A DNA stretch of 64,000 nt from Apostichopus japonicus (GCF_037975245.1 NC_092565.1:18641999-18705998); one strand, 5' to 3'. Counted from the stretch's first letter, positions 12,735 through 26,824 are shown. Translations and numbers: made by a program. The notes: generated by a model not told the origin, from the letters alone.

Positions 12735-14276
12735 AATTTATAATCTGTATGCATGTCTGGACTGACTTTACCCATTTAAACTCGATATATTATTTATAAT
12801 ATACTGCCTATATCGTAAATTTAGTAATGCTACTTGGTAGATGTAATAAGTTTAGTGCAAATTACTTATTTATATTTTCAATAACTGGTAATAACATACT
12901 CGAATTTCTTCAAACATGTACAGTGCAATGAGGGGAATAAGAATGATTTACATATAGGCTAAGAATCATTTCTATTCGTCAAAAAAAAATCTGAGAAATA
13001 AAAAATTGAGAATATTAATCCTATATTATTGTAAATTTGGATAATTATCTGTTATTTATGTTGTTGGCCATTGGTGTTCGCTTGGTTTTTGGTCTGGTTT
13101 GTGTGTTTGATATATAGGCCTATTTACTTTACAAAGTCATACGAAACTTCTTGAGCTTTTTGTGCGTCATTACTGTTTGGTAACTTTAACCAAATTAACA
13201 TCATATGTTAGCTAAAATGTATGCGTGAGACTCATCCGGGAAATCTCTCGCCGTACACGATTACTTCCAAGACTGATTTGTTTATTTGTTTATTTGTTAT
13301 TATTATTTGTTATATATTTATTTAAAAGAAATTTATTTCCGGCTTATTTCTTTGCTTCTCTATCCAGCTGTTCAAGTCACGCACAAAATCATGCTCTTCT
13401 GTACAGTCTGTAGATCATTGCTCACTTAGCACGTAATTTATTAATTTAATTATTTATAACGCATATATACAAACGTGTTAACACGTGTCGATTTCAAGCA
13501 GTATAAACCTATCGTATGCAGCTAATCGTGTTAAACCATACAGAACCATATATAAAGTCTCAATGACGTCTATAGTGTGTCACAACACGTCACTCATATA
13601 AACTGCATGTTATGAGCCATACACTTCAGCATCCAGATTAAAACTATTATTACGGTATCGCATACATCCACTATTGGACGTTGATGACGTAAGAATGACG
13701 TAACTGCCATTCATTGTAAAACCACTCGTCCCCACACTCATCAATCACATGCGAAATACAAATAAAAAGTTGTCAAAAACGTCATCTTTTCTATCATAAC
13801 TGTATCCATGCTAAGTATATGGAAACTGCTTTGTTACGGAAATTTAGCATCGCCGGTCGAAAACAACCGAAGAAGCTGCTCCATAAATAGACGCCATTTT
13901 GATTTTTGCGAACATATAAGGTTTGCTTATGTATTTACCACACAGTATAGTATAACCGTTAGAATTTGTCCCACCAATGCACCACTCCCCCTCGCAGAAT
14001 TTTCGAGTACGAAAATGGAACGTCAAAAATAGGCCAAGAAAAATAAATAGCTATTGAAAGATACGATACTGTTAGGTAACTTGTCACTTTTGTAATCTGC
14101 TTCTTAGAATACTTCCCTTATTTGCGATACTCAGCATAGGAAGAGATTACTCTGTCGTCCTCAGTATAAGCACACAAAGCCCCCATTTGTGTCAGTATAT
14201 AGATGTGAAATCTTACGTATAACTACCAAGACTTAATATATGTATATGTAAATGTTTGATTTCGTAATTACATATG

Positions 14277-14589
14277 CAGGGCAGTAGCCTATGGGGCCAA
14301 TGGGCACGTGCCTGCCCCCCCCCTCCCAATTTGCTTCGAAATAGCATGGCTAATATTTTATAAAACACACAAGTCGTATACATTTTGTCAAGATTTAAGA
14401 AAATCAGCCATGTTTTGTGCCCCCTTCCCCACTCCTCTAACTTTCGAACTCCTAAAAGAGGGTAGAGCCTATATGGTATCATGAAAAGTCATATCAATTC
14501 AAGCGTTAAGTAAACCTAATGTCTGACTCTTATCAAATGGGTTCAAAAAGTAGCTTTCCCCTCACACCACCGGGCTGGCTACGCGCCTG
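14277..14589. mobile_element. Miniature element family E, copy 2
   Basis: The left end is CAGGGCAGTAGCC and the right end is GGCTACGCGCCTG (inverted repeat with mismatches). The middle is shared with copy 1. The right terminus equals the family B terminus, so E and B probably use the same transposase. Confidence 0.6.
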
Positions 14590-15168
14590 CTCGCCATGCC
14601 CCTCCCCCCCCCCCCCTGTACCTCCACGACCCTTAGTTATTTCCTCAATGTATTATAATTACTTCATTTTTCTTTAGGTTGTCAAATATGAAAGCTGTAT
14701 TTTGAGTTGTATGTATCCAATCCAACTAAAGACGTCTGTATGCAGAAATAAACAACAACAAATGGTTGAACAAGTTATTTATACACATTTCAATGAAGTT
14801 TCAACTAATTATGTGTCGCACATATTTAAGATTATTTTTTGGTGGTTTTCATTGTCCAACCTTTGAAGTCTTTTCCAAATTTCATCAATCTGTTTTTAAA
14901 AATGAAACAGATTATGATTTCGTGTAAGTTATCCTTCCTTAAAAGTTACTGTTACCAATTTAGAATGCCAAAACTAGCTTAAATGTTTCAAAAGAACTCT
15001 GCATGAAATTCTAACTCTTGAAGTTACTCCCAGACATTAACGAGGGTTCACTCAGATCAAGAGATAAAACAAATTCTCTGAGAGGCGGCAGCAAAATGAT
15101 AGTTGAAGTTTTGAAAATGAATTACCGTTGAAGTTTCGAGTTTATACGGTTAAACGGAGGCGTCTTGT

Positions 15169-15452
15169 CAATGGCGTACTAAGCGAGGCGGGGGGGGGGC
15201 GTCCCTCACCGGGTACCACATAGTGGGGGCGCCATGCCACAGTCCCCCAAACATAAGAGAAAAATAAGACTGAGAATTCCTAACCATATAATCAAATCCC
15301 AGCTTCGCCAAAGATAACACCATTTTGCATCTACGCCACTCTACATAAACAAAAAATTGCTCACCCCCCCCCCCCTCAGGGACGACATCCCCTGCACGGG
15401 GTGACAAAGGAACGATCAGCCCCGGGTGCCAACTATTTTAGGTATGCCATTG
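15169..15452. mobile_element. hAT-type miniature element, family D, with 8-bp target duplication
   Basis: CGTCTTGT abuts both ends (15161-15168, 15453-15460). The terminal inverted repeats are CAATGGCGTACTAAG and CAATGGCATACCTAAAA (the latter read from the right end). It is 284 bp with a G-run near the left end and a C-run near the right. No coding capacity. Confidence 0.88.
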
Positions 15453-18148
15453 CGTCTTGTTCTGCTTGTAACGCACTTTGTTCGTTAAGCCGTCCAAACA
15501 TTTGAATACTATAACGTTATAGTCTGTTGTGTTATTCACGTAGCAACTCCTGAGGTTGTCGAGCAATTTTCTTTCAAACCAATATCGTCACCAGTATAGC
15601 CTGTTATAGCTTGAAAACGCAATAAGACCAGATGACATGTTCTTTAAAAGCCATAGCAAATTTTGCATATTTAATTCTGGGCAGGTTTATTTGATCACGT
15701 GATGAGGATATATTATTCCACACTATACATGATAGAAATATTAGGCGTGTAAGAAATACTATATTGACTACATTTTGATCGCACAACGAATTCCTAGTTA
15801 GTTCATTGTAAAACTATTGAATACGTACTTGGTGTTCGTACATACTACAGGTTACTAGTTAAGGACGCACCTGCTTTAAAATAAACACGTGAAGCCACAA
15901 TAACTTTCATTACCGATAGATTCAGTAAAATATATCTCAAGCAATGCAATGAACTTTTGAGATCCCCTTAGTTTGAGAAAAACTTTTTGGGCATCTTAGC
16001 AACGTGTGACTTAAAATCTATGTTGTGATATCAGATCTCTGGGCGGACCACACGTTCCATTTCATGCTGTATTAATGTTTTAACATTCATTATATCTGAC
16101 TTCTGTTGTGTATGTCAGAAGACATGCATATATTGTAATGTTAGCAGTTCCACGCAAAGTTATAACATCTATAACAGTGTCCTGTAAATGGACGACCAAC
16201 ATGGCATTTCATGGCTACGGTAGTATTGTTCCTTTCGGTTTCCATTGCCTATATGTTAAGTGTTGTTCCCTGAATGATAGCCCAGCTGTAAATATTTATA
16301 TATCCGGTCGAATACGTATAACCAGCCACCCTCATCCCCCACCCCACCTCCCCCCCACCACATTTGTTTATATACAGTAAAACTATTAACTATTAAATGA
16401 CATTTTTGGCTCTCCATGATTGGCTATTTAGCTGAAATATTTAATACATTTCCTTGGTATAAGCTCTGGCTGGATGAAAGTATAGATCGCCTACGTAAGG
16501 GTCGCAAATGAAACGTTTCCGCTGTAGTAATATCATTTTTTTATTATATGCAAAAGGTTATTAATGCAGTTTATCCATTAAAATTTTAAGCGTAAAGCGT
16601 TGCCCACTCAGAGAGTGACGTCCGATTGCAATGCACTTTGTAATGAACCGCTTATAACAGAAAGAAATATAGTGTGTGATGAGAATTTGTATGTCAGTTA
16701 TTATTATAAATATTATAAATATGCGTGAAATGATTCAAACATGTCGGGGTCCAACCAATCCATCCCACCACTCCCCCACGGTGACGCACACATACACACA
16801 CACACGCATACACCCATACACAATGACTTTCATTCTGCGTTCAATTTACAACAATCCTGAGAAATAAAACTCAATCTTTAAGGAGTATATAGGGTATACT
16901 TGAAAACATAATATTTTACTTTAACACACAAAAACTATATCAAGCCAATGAATTCCTTTTTGTGGAAATTCTAAACCTTGTTGAAATAAATATTAAAATA
17001 ACTTCAAAGTAGTGCTCTAACTGCACGTGGCGTACATATAGCTTGCTAAATTATACATAAGACAGTCTATATGTTTTTATCTGCGTATAACTCTGCGCTC
17101 AGTTGGATAGTATTCAGTGGTCCAATTATATGTGGATGTTACATGTCTTAAACACAAAGCTACAAAACAACGCAAAATGAGCTTTAAGGCTGAACAGTCG
17201 TTATAGAATGATTTATGAGTTACAAGTAACGTAGCCTACCTATATAGTTTATATCGATAAATGCGTGTACTGAGACAATATATTGTTAGAATATCTGTGT
17301 AAAGTTCTTTGGAAATTCAATTCAGAAAGATATGCAACTTAAGCTTTCTTTACAGTTTTGATACTCAAGACGTTTGAAATTTTATCCCTTTTACATTTCC
17401 TCTTTACCATTCTCTTAAAGGTTTCTCTCCTCGTTAAGATTCCCAAAGGACCTATATCTCCATGGAATCAGATGTAGAAACAAATGCATGGAGTATAACC
17501 ATTGCGTCTCGCTGAATCCAGCAGCTAGCTCATATTTGTCAAATATGATGTTTACCAAGTGTGGGGTGCGAAGTGATAATGGAGGGTGAGTTGGGGGCGG
17601 GGTGGGGGGGGGGCTGTATGGAAATATATAGGAATGGTATGAAACAGGGCTACTTCGTCAGTATATAAAACCGTTTTGTCTGATATTTGAGTGGCATTTT
17701 TGTGGATATAGGAGGAACTCAAAATTTTCGACAAAATAACTGGAATGGCCACAAAAAAAAAAAAAAATGATAAGCTTATAACGCACCCTTCCCCCTGCTT
17801 TATATTCCTGGGTAGGCAATGGTCTTTCGTGCTCCAGGGGAATTTAATACTAACTGCGTTAAAACGTCACAAGTGAAAATGACATTTTCTATCTAAGCGA
17901 CCTTAATTTATACTAACATTGATCCCTCCTCCCATAAATATTTCCATTAAAATGTTCCATATCTTCACTCTAAACGCACGGTCCCATAGAAAATCCTGCG
18001 AAGGGGGTCGGAAAGATACAGATGATCATAGCTATTAGTCAGGTACGGATCTGACATATGACCAAACTGTCTTAACGTAAAAACGTAACCATTTATTCGA
18101 CTAGTACTTTGTTAGATAAACAATAAACAAATATAAAAGATTACTTAC

Positions 18149-18372
18149 AAGGCAATCACTACGTTGCGTGGTAGGAATGTCCGCTCATCCATTATCTTAA
18201 TGATGTAGTTCTCATTCCGTCTGCTTGTAACAAGTACGTAAGGCTCGGTTTGAAGATCTTTCCAATGACGGTTTAACGGTCTGGGTTTCTTAATTAACCA
18301 AACTTCACGTATTTTCAAAGTTTTCCCTCTGAGCTTATAATGTACGAGCAATGTTATCCTAATTGACGCTGC
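18149..18372 (-). CDS. Unrecognised open frame ending at a splice-donor consensus
   Basis: The minus-strand frame includes RPLNRHWKDLQTEPYVLV, then NENYIIKIMDE and LPRNVV, and stops in the TAA of CCTT/GTAAGT. W-x-D-x-x-x-P-Y-x-V followed by N-Y and P-R-N recalls the small C-terminal domain of retroelement integrases, but no polymerase, integrase core or LTR lies nearby. It could be an exon or a relic. Function unknown. Confidence 0.2.
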
Positions 18373-20490
18373 GTGAATCTCATATGCTCGGTATGGCTAC
18401 GTTCACTCTAAATATGCCTGGAACGCTTTCTCTCTATTCCCGCACTTCGCTCTCCCGTCCTTTCTCTTTTTATATTTCTCCACTTCTGTCTCTCTCGCTC
18501 TCTTTCATTCGTCACTGATTCACGTGTAGACTATTCCAACATATCCGAGCAATAGTTGTTGCTTCTCGTCGAAAAAGCTAAAAAGATGAAACTGAACATT
18601 CCACTCTCATTGGCTGTAAAGAACGCCTGATCTTTAAAAAGCAATTTAGGCGCAAAATCACCGTTGCCATGCGTGCATGGAACAGTACGGTGAATATATA
18701 AGCCGTTATTCTTGCCAGTGTTTTTAGGCAATCATTTCCACTTACGATGTATCGTCTTTATATATATACGGTAAAGGATATCCGGTTCAATAGATGTATC
18801 AGTGATAAATAAAGCAATTCCTCGGCACATCATAATTCTTCTCGGGGATAGTAAGTTTTCTGTTTGTCTTGGTCAGACGATTTCTCTCTATTTTTGGGGT
18901 GACATTTTATAAACAATATCGCGGTATATGTGTACAATGTGACTCTCCTCAGTGGCTGACCATAATTAGTCTATCCCATTGACATAAAGTATCACATCAC
19001 TAAGTCATGTGTTAATCTATGGGACAGTAATCGGAAATTGGAAAGTAGGGAGGTAGCGTGGGATTCCTATTTTTAAAAAAAAAACGTCCAAATAATATGG
19101 ATTACTTGGACACTTACTGTAAAAAGAAAGGTGAACTAATTAACCCCCTCATCCAAACAAGCACATATCGAGGTATTAATGCTTCGTATAGCATAATTAT
19201 TGCTTTGTTATGAGAAAATTCACTAAGCAATTGCATTTACGTGTGATATGACAAGAAATAACATCATAATGGAGACGATTTTTTTTTAGGCCAAATGATC
19301 ATAACCATATATATTTCTTTTGAATCGTTCTCCTTTTTACGCACCGTCATCAATTTCATAGAACTGTGAACTTGAAGGTTTTAGTTTCGTTGTCGAGGGG
19401 TGCTTGTTTCCCTCTGTATTTCGTAACTAATATGTCTGTTCAATTTTAGTTTTATTATCATATATAGTTGTAGTCAGATGTAAATTGCATTCCTCTTAAA
19501 CAGACTTAAGAAACTATTTAGAATGCAAGTTTGCAATATTGTAAAAAGAGGTATTTTATATCTTCAATTAAATAGATTCAGATTTTTTTTTACACTGTTT
19601 AAGTGACATTTTACTTTCTGGTCCTGTTATATATTGCAATTATAGCAACACTTTCTAAAACTTTAAAGTAAAACTTTCTTCGCTGTCGATAGGTAAATTT
19701 GCGCTAGACTGACATGCAAGGAAAAGGTGATAATTGGTCATTTGTTATAAACATTTACGACGAATTGGGTTTACTTTAGTGTCGTTTATTAATCATTATA
19801 TCTCATCGATCTCGTAGGGGATGAGATATTGTAGTTACTTTGGGGGAACATTGAATTGACATGGAAGCTTTACAGGTAAAATATGTAATTGCCCTGGGAA
19901 CCGAAGTCAATGTTCACATGTCAAATGTATATTTTATACCGGTATACCCAGTCCTTATAGTTAGGCTATACATGTCTATAGTGAAAGTGAGGAGCATAAA
20001 CCTAGCCTATACTAAACCATAGATCTAGCTCAAACAGCACTAACTGGACCCTTACTGTTATGTTATAGGCCTGGGCAAATGATGAATTCAACTATAGGCT
20101 AGAAAGTACAATATTGTGCCTGGTCCAGTTATGTGTGAAAAACCTGGCCCGGCTTAGTTGACGGGCTTTGGAATTTGCAAAAAAATGGTTAGAAAGGAGT
20201 TAACGCGCGACGCGATGATAACGCCTTTTAAATGGGAATGCGGTGACGCGGTTCACCTTCGCATTAATTGTGCCTAGGCGCGTAGCCTAGATCCATTCAA
20301 TGCATCGAATCGCGCAAGAGGACAAAGTCGGCCTAGGCGCGCCTATTCTATGCATAATTACCTTCACATGGCACTTCAATTTCAATTAGTGCCAATGAGT
20401 GGACCGAAACAATGGGGGGAAAAAATCACAATAATTTTATCACTGTTTAAGTATGATTCTGGAGTCAGGACTGCAGCCTATTTTTTTTGG

Positions 20491-20667
20491 AATTACAGGG
20501 TTCAAAAAAGCATGTAGTCATGTTAACTTCAAAACGGTTTTCATAGATTCCATATCTTATAATCAATATGTTCATTTGAAACCAGTGTTTGTAGGAGATG
20601 TGATATGCAGCTCCGTGGATTACCCTCTTGTTTTCATAAGCAAGTCAAGTTCAATGTCTGCTGAGTA
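20491..20667 (+). pseudogene. Possible hotdog-thioesterase-like exon relic
   Basis: An acceptor-like site (TTTTTTGGAATTACAG) precedes an open frame GFKKACSHVNFKTVFIDSIS, then HLKPVFVGDVICSSV and SKSSSMSAE, ending at TAG. The order (V-x-D-x-I, K-P-V-x-V-G-D, S-S-M) recalls the hotdog fold of acyl-CoA thioesterases. No donor follows, no neighbouring exon was found, and the match is from memory. It may be coincidence. Confidence 0.25.
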
Positions 20668-20888
20668 GTCATTCACTTGCCTAGCCATAAACTAAAATAT
20701 TTCCCTTACGGATACACATTTCATTTTGATGTTCAACTATTTCAATGTGTATTCAAAGTAAACGTAAAACAGATAACAGTAATACGCCTGAAAAACATGA
20801 TGTATACATTTTCGGTTTCAAGTGTAGCACAAGACATATCATGATCACGTTCAAATATTGATCATAACGATATGTCTACTGTAGAACC

Positions 20889-21023
<135 letters not shown>

Positions 21024-22719
21024 AACTGATACGATTTCTTTCCAGCCCAAATACTTGTAAAGCAGTTTTGATAGTGGGGTACATCCTCGCACTATCTCGA
21101 ATCTCTCCCTCACATGCATACAAATATGAAAGGGTACTGATTTTGTTAGTTTCTTCTACAAAAATTATATGTCTCTTTAATATTTAAGATATATTCAGTA
21201 TAATCGTAATCATGTTTTGCCTTCTTGTCTTTTTTTTTCCTTTTTCATCTTCTGCAAATTAATGATTTATCATATTTATGTAAGATAGACCTGTATAAAT
21301 ATATAAATAAAATATAGATATCTTAAATTTTAATTACAAATGTGCAATTCATTTTTCCATATCTCGAATTAGTCAGAGAAAAAGTTATTGCAGGTATATG
21401 TTTAACATAAACCGAAGAATTTAATATATTTATCATGGAAGAGTTCTTGATGTTTGAATTGTTTTAATCGTACCGTATACTTTGATTCATTCAAAGGTAC
21501 TGTATACCTCTAATTCGAACTTAATATATATTTAAATGAATGAATATTATTATATATATATCGTATGGCACTAATGATATACCTAATTCATTTATACTGT
21601 TATATCGTTAATGAAATTAGCTTGAAATAATCTAATTTGGGAATCAATGGCAAGATGGCAAAGCATACGTATTTTGCAAGTTGTTACACTATACTGTATC
21701 ATATAGGTACTACAGACCACTATACGAAATATAAAACAACTGGGTACGTGGAAAATGCTTATAAATATCGTGTATACATTTATGATAAAACGTCAGTATA
21801 ACCGCTATATCGTCCACTATATAACTCATGTTCTACACTAAACGGAAATAACTCTGTAGGTGGAATGTTATGTCAGCATGACAAAGGTAATTATATTTTC
21901 CTGTATTGTTGACAGGCTGACAGATATTCATGTCCAAATTGAAACATTTAAAGTGATTCCATGCGAAGCGAAAAGGTGAAAAATAAGGTAATGCTTGAAC
22001 TTACGTCTTTCTTTGTTTTTCAATCTACCACCGATGTTGTCCATACATGAACTATGTTGCTTAATGACTGCAAATGACAGCGATAGTTGTTAAAACTAAC
22101 GGAAACGGGCGTAGCAACGGTAAAGTTTGAAAGCATTTTGAAGAAACGGTTCTCGTGATAAGAGTTAGACCTCGCCTATAGATGTGAGTTTAGTAATGAA
22201 TATGAAACACAAAACAGCGACGGTGCACCTGTGTAGCACATTCATATTACTCAAACTTAGTTTTAGATTCCAAATTTGAGTTTAAATTGTTGAATTGGAA
22301 GCCACCCGACGTGAAGTTGTAATCCATAAACCCTTGCTTCTTCAACATTCGTCGTCATAAAAATAACTGCCTCTTGGCCTGTATTGATTTATTTATCGTC
22401 ATGGTCAGCAAGGTAATGTAATGGTTAGGTATTCATACTGTACATATACAATATATACTAATCATGTCAGATAGTATAGTAGTACTAATACCGGCTGTTT
22501 TCTTCACGACTTAAATCTTCCTCTACTTATAGGTTTTATCACCGGACAACTGTTTTCATATCATGGGACTTTGAAAGCGAAATTAAAGCTGAATTGAATA
22601 TACAATAAAGATGGCAAGTCAGTGTTCCTTCGATCAGTTTCATTGAACGTCAGTTAGCCTAGAACTTCAGCTAACTGTTAGTATATAGCCTAGGTCTAAG
22701 TATAATATTAGTAGCCTAT

Positions 22720-23335
22720 ATAGACCGGCAGCCCAGGGCACTTTGATCAAACGAACGAGGTACCAATATCTGAGTATTGGAACATTTGTGGAAAAACCCA
22801 GTATATACAAAAGTGGATGTCTGCCGTGGTCGCTCTGCTGCATGTGGCCCCTGGGGCCGGTTAAAGGGGGCCCAAAAATGCATCTGATCAAACGAACGAG
22901 GTACCACTCGAAACCAATGTCAACTTAATGCATGAATGCCACATAGTACTGAATGGCCCATGCCAGACAAATTTTCTGCTGCAAAGGGCCCGCCAGACGC
23001 CCAAGAAGGGCCCTAAAAAATGCATCTGATCAAACGAACGAGGTACCACTTGAAACCAATGTCAACTTAATGCATGAATGCCACTGAATGGCCTATGCCA
23101 GACAAATTTTCTGCTGCTAAGGGCCCGCCAGACGCCCCCAAATATGGCCCAAATGCCCATTAGCGTAGCATTGACCCAGATTAAATATGCAAGGTACCAC
23201 TCAAAACCGGTTTGGAATGTTCGGGTTGATCTTACAGACTATGGAAATCATTATGCCAGACAAATTTTCTGCTACAAACGGGCTAACAGACCGCTAAAAA
23301 ATACTACTAGTGTAGTATTATGTATAACCATAGGC
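22720..23335 (+). repeat. Tandem repeat of about 142 bp, 4 units
   Basis: GGTACCA words fall near 22759, 22900, 23042 and 23192 (steps 141, 142, 150). Units share CTGATCAAACGAACGAGG and GCCAGACAAATTTTCTGCTG. Outer units are more diverged. Confidence 0.9.
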
Positions 23336-24198
23336 TAGGTTTTGCACATTTCTACTGTTGTCACTAGTCTGCTAGTCGCCTCGACGATCAGCTGTTCTCC
23401 AAGAACGGAGAGTTTCGTTATAGTACTGAATATGCATTACAGTGCGTTCTCTCATTGGCTTGTTTAAATCAAGAGGCATGGCGTAACAGAATACATGAAT
23501 GAAATCTGTCTGCAGACAATAAATGTTTGGATGCTTTCGATCATTTATTTCTTAATTAAAAAAACGTTTTTGTGTGTGTGTGTGTGTTTTTTTTTTTTTT
23601 TGGTGCAAACTTAGCTTGGTGAAACCGTCTCATTTTTTCATGGTTTGTCAGATACGCAGCTTAACGAAGTTCGCTTGTTTGTTGTTAAATGTGAACAGTT
23701 TTATGTATTTCCTTTTTCGAAACGCACAGAATCACTTTAAGCCTGGTTGAAACTGAACCCCTGCTTTACCCGATTACGACGTATGCGAGTTTTCAGGGGA
23801 TTAGGTCTTCCTATTTGGATATATCGTTTACACCGTATACTGGGATGGTTAACAAAGTGGGGTGTCACCTATAGAAGACTACGAAATGTGTAAGAACCAT
23901 AATATAGATTCATTATCGGCAGATCCCTTATATAGTTGCCAACGAATAGCAACACCCCAAGTGGTGTATGTGTGTGTGGTGCCGGGGGGGGGGGGTGCAA
24001 TAGGTTAATACGACACCTCTCGGTCACTTATTACCGTTCTCTGATCTTAAATCTTTGACCTTCTTGCATGTTAAATAATGACGATATTCTGTCATCCCTC
24101 AAATGCATTGAAGAGTTTGTTTAGCGCTTTTCTTCAAATCATGGCTATCATCTTTACCTTAAAAGTTAAATGATGGTGGTTAATTTAATTTACTTAAT

Positions 24199-24230
<32 letters not shown>

Positions 24231-24914
24231 CGAAGGTAGAGAATACATGAGCCTATGTATGACGCTATACCTTCTGGACCAGTAAGTAGCAATTATATTG
24301 GAGTATATATATAGGCCAACTTACCATCACATAACTACATGATTACCATAAGCCTAAAACCCAGACTGTGTACTATACAAAAACTACTTACCACCGCCAA
24401 TTTTTCATTCAGTCCAATAAGATAAATTTGCTGATGATGACTGGAAACATTCTAGATTTGGCGGGCAATGACAAGATTCGGGTAAGTATAGTATCATTCA
24501 ACCATTTGCTTGTATAATGGCAATAAGGGAGCAGTAATAAACATAGGGTTCTTGAAACCAATACGTATACTCGTAAACTACTCGGATGCCCGAAGGTACT
24601 CGGAATCGGTACTCGGATTCTAACCCCATTATACTCGGACACTGGTACTTTGTATTCGGATCCTTAAACTTAGTCCTCGGATAATGCCGGTACTTGAATT
24701 GAACTCGGAACTTCAAGTAATCGGGAGTCCTTGATAGTGGGAACTACCCGGCTACAATATTGATTATGAATGTAAGACAGGAAATGTATTCCGATCTGAC
24801 CGAATTTAAGTTGTACCAAATGTCTTGGCCTGGCAATAACTCTTTCTCTTTCTGTGACGCCGGGATGAAGTTTAAGATATATTATATCCGGTTGTGATAT
24901 AATGCCCTCCTAGG
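23336..24914. other. Noncoding DNA
   Basis: A GT-run near 23572, a G-run at 23983 and a stretch of TACTCGG/ACTCGG words near 24560-24720 that looks like degenerate short tandem sequence. No gene. Confidence 0.5.
24201..24230. repeat. (TA)n microsatellite
   Basis: A 30-base TA run. Confidence 0.95.
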
Positions 24915-25536
24915 CAGTGGCGTCGCCAGATTCGATGTTGGGGGGGGGGGGGGGGCACAGAGAGGGCATATCACTGAATAAGGCGGCACGATGTTTATTT
25001 GTGAATGCCGTCCTGGGGGAGGGGTATTAGGGGAGGGGTTTTTTCCCCCTGATTTTGTTGGATTAATTAAGGGTCCTTAGATGTAATCTGGTGCTATATG
25101 TTGCAACTTGAAGTTACTTTGTGTTGAAGAATTTTCGGGCTTAGTCTGTCCGATATTTATGTTTTCAATTGAAGCGGGTGAAAAAGTTATACAATAACTG
25201 GAAATTAACCCTTTTGCTTTGATATTTTGTTCAAATAAGATTGTTGCAAATGAAATTGAAATTCATGCAGGGTTGTAGTAAAGTTTAAGCACTAGCGGGG
25301 CCTCTGTGACCTGAGAAAGCAACCGGTTATTGTGATGGTCGGTGGAAAGACGTTTTACTGATGAACATAATACATAATACGTTTCGTCCTTTGTAAAAAA
25401 AAGTTTTTGTTTGAGTATTTCTTTTTTACCCTACAAATCGCATCTAAGGGACCCTGTAGGCACGTTTTCTTTGGGGGGGAGGGCCACGTGACCCCCCCCA
25501 AAAAAAAAATCAGGCCAGCTCTTGGCGATGCCAATA
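24915..25536. mobile_element. Miniature inverted-repeat element, hAT-like, 622 bp
   Basis: The left end CAGTGGCGTCGCCA pairs with the right end TGGCGATGCCAATA (12 of 14 positions). The flanks CTCCTAGG (24907-24914) and CTCTTAGG (25537-25544) look like an 8-bp target duplication with one change. G-run inside the left end, C-run followed by A-run inside the right end. Confidence 0.65.
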
Positions 25537-26039
25537 CTCTTAGGACTTCATTAACAAAAAACATCAGCTACACCTGACGGAGCATGGTCTAGGTCTGAAA
25601 TTTGCGATGCTGTCATTACTTCGTCGGAAATAGGATTAACCCCAAATTTCTCAAGCCCTATTGAGGGTCCAGGGCAAACCCTCGGGACTTACAGCTTTTA
25701 TACATATTTATTGTATAGTGATTTGTATATGAAAACACAAGGGTCCATTGGCAAAGCCATTGCGGTGGCGCTAGTATTGTTATCAGATTGTTTGCCTAAT
25801 ATATATAGGCCTATTACCTTAATCTTGGAAATGTTCAGGTTAGGGAGACACAGAGAGAACAGTTTTGCGTTTCTTCATTATTACGTTAATTGATGTGAGA
25901 TGACGTTGAATTCGGCTATAATTTTTGGACCGACTTGGCCGCGATTTGGGACCGACTTTCACTGGGGACACCCCCATCCCCTCATAGGCGTACGGAACCA
26001 TTTCAGTTTGGGGGGCAGAAATTTTTGTGCCCGAAAGTT

Positions 26040-26175
26040 CCCGTGACACTATCTAAGCGGAGCGCCACCATCAGTTGACGCGTAGCGTACAAGAAAATTT
26101 TAGGCCTCTCAGATTGCCGGAAACGGCACTTCTGAGGCCTTGCAAGTTGCATCTAAACATTCTTTATTTTATAAT
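26040..26175 (+). mobile_element. Family B core fragment
   Basis: GGAGCGCCACCATCAGTTGA, CGTAGCGTACAAGAAAATTT and GCAAGTTGCATCTAAACATT match the family B middle. The segment before it (ATAGGCGTACGGAACC, then a G-run) looks like the terminus of a different element, so this may be a chimera. Confidence 0.6.
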
Positions 26176-26811
26176 CTCACGGTTTAGAAATTTACACTTC
26201 CCCAAAAATTACAAGAAGAAAAAATGGTAACATCACTTTCAAGGGGAAAATAAGACAGTATATTTTTTAAGCTCCTATTTAGTTACCGTATTTATTATTT
26301 TAACACAGTACTCAGCTACCTCCAGAAAAACATACATTGTTCAACGACACGTAGGCGGGATAATGTCGCTGTGTCGGGTGAGACTGCAATTTGTCTCACA
26401 AAAAAGTATAAAATATAACAAAGAATATGATAAACCTGTATACTTCTAGGGACTATAAGACTAATCATGCTTGTTAATACTTTATATTGTTATTAATATT
26501 TCCAAAGCACAACAAAATTATATATAGGCTATACCTGCATTGTATACGCAAGCTGCAAAAAATGGACCATATATGCGACAAGCGATCTGGTCAGATGGGG
26601 TGAGAAGTGGGGTGGGGGGGTAGGATATCAAACTCTTGGTTTACTTGTAGTTAATTATAACCTCAATTGCTTACAAAGCCATTTTTTAGTACTGGTGATA
26701 GTATATATGTGTGCAAATGATATGAAGCTGCACGTTGGGTGAGAGTAATGTCTTCCCTCAACTATTTGTTTCAGAGAAGTTGATGACAACAGACGTCTGT
26801 AAAAGGGAGAG

Positions 26812-26818
26812 AAAAAAA
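26812..26818 (-). terminator. Pol III terminator (T7) of tRNA-Trp
   Basis: Seven consecutive T on the minus strand directly downstream of the tRNA 3' end. Confidence 0.8.
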
Positions 26819-26824
26819 TTCCGC

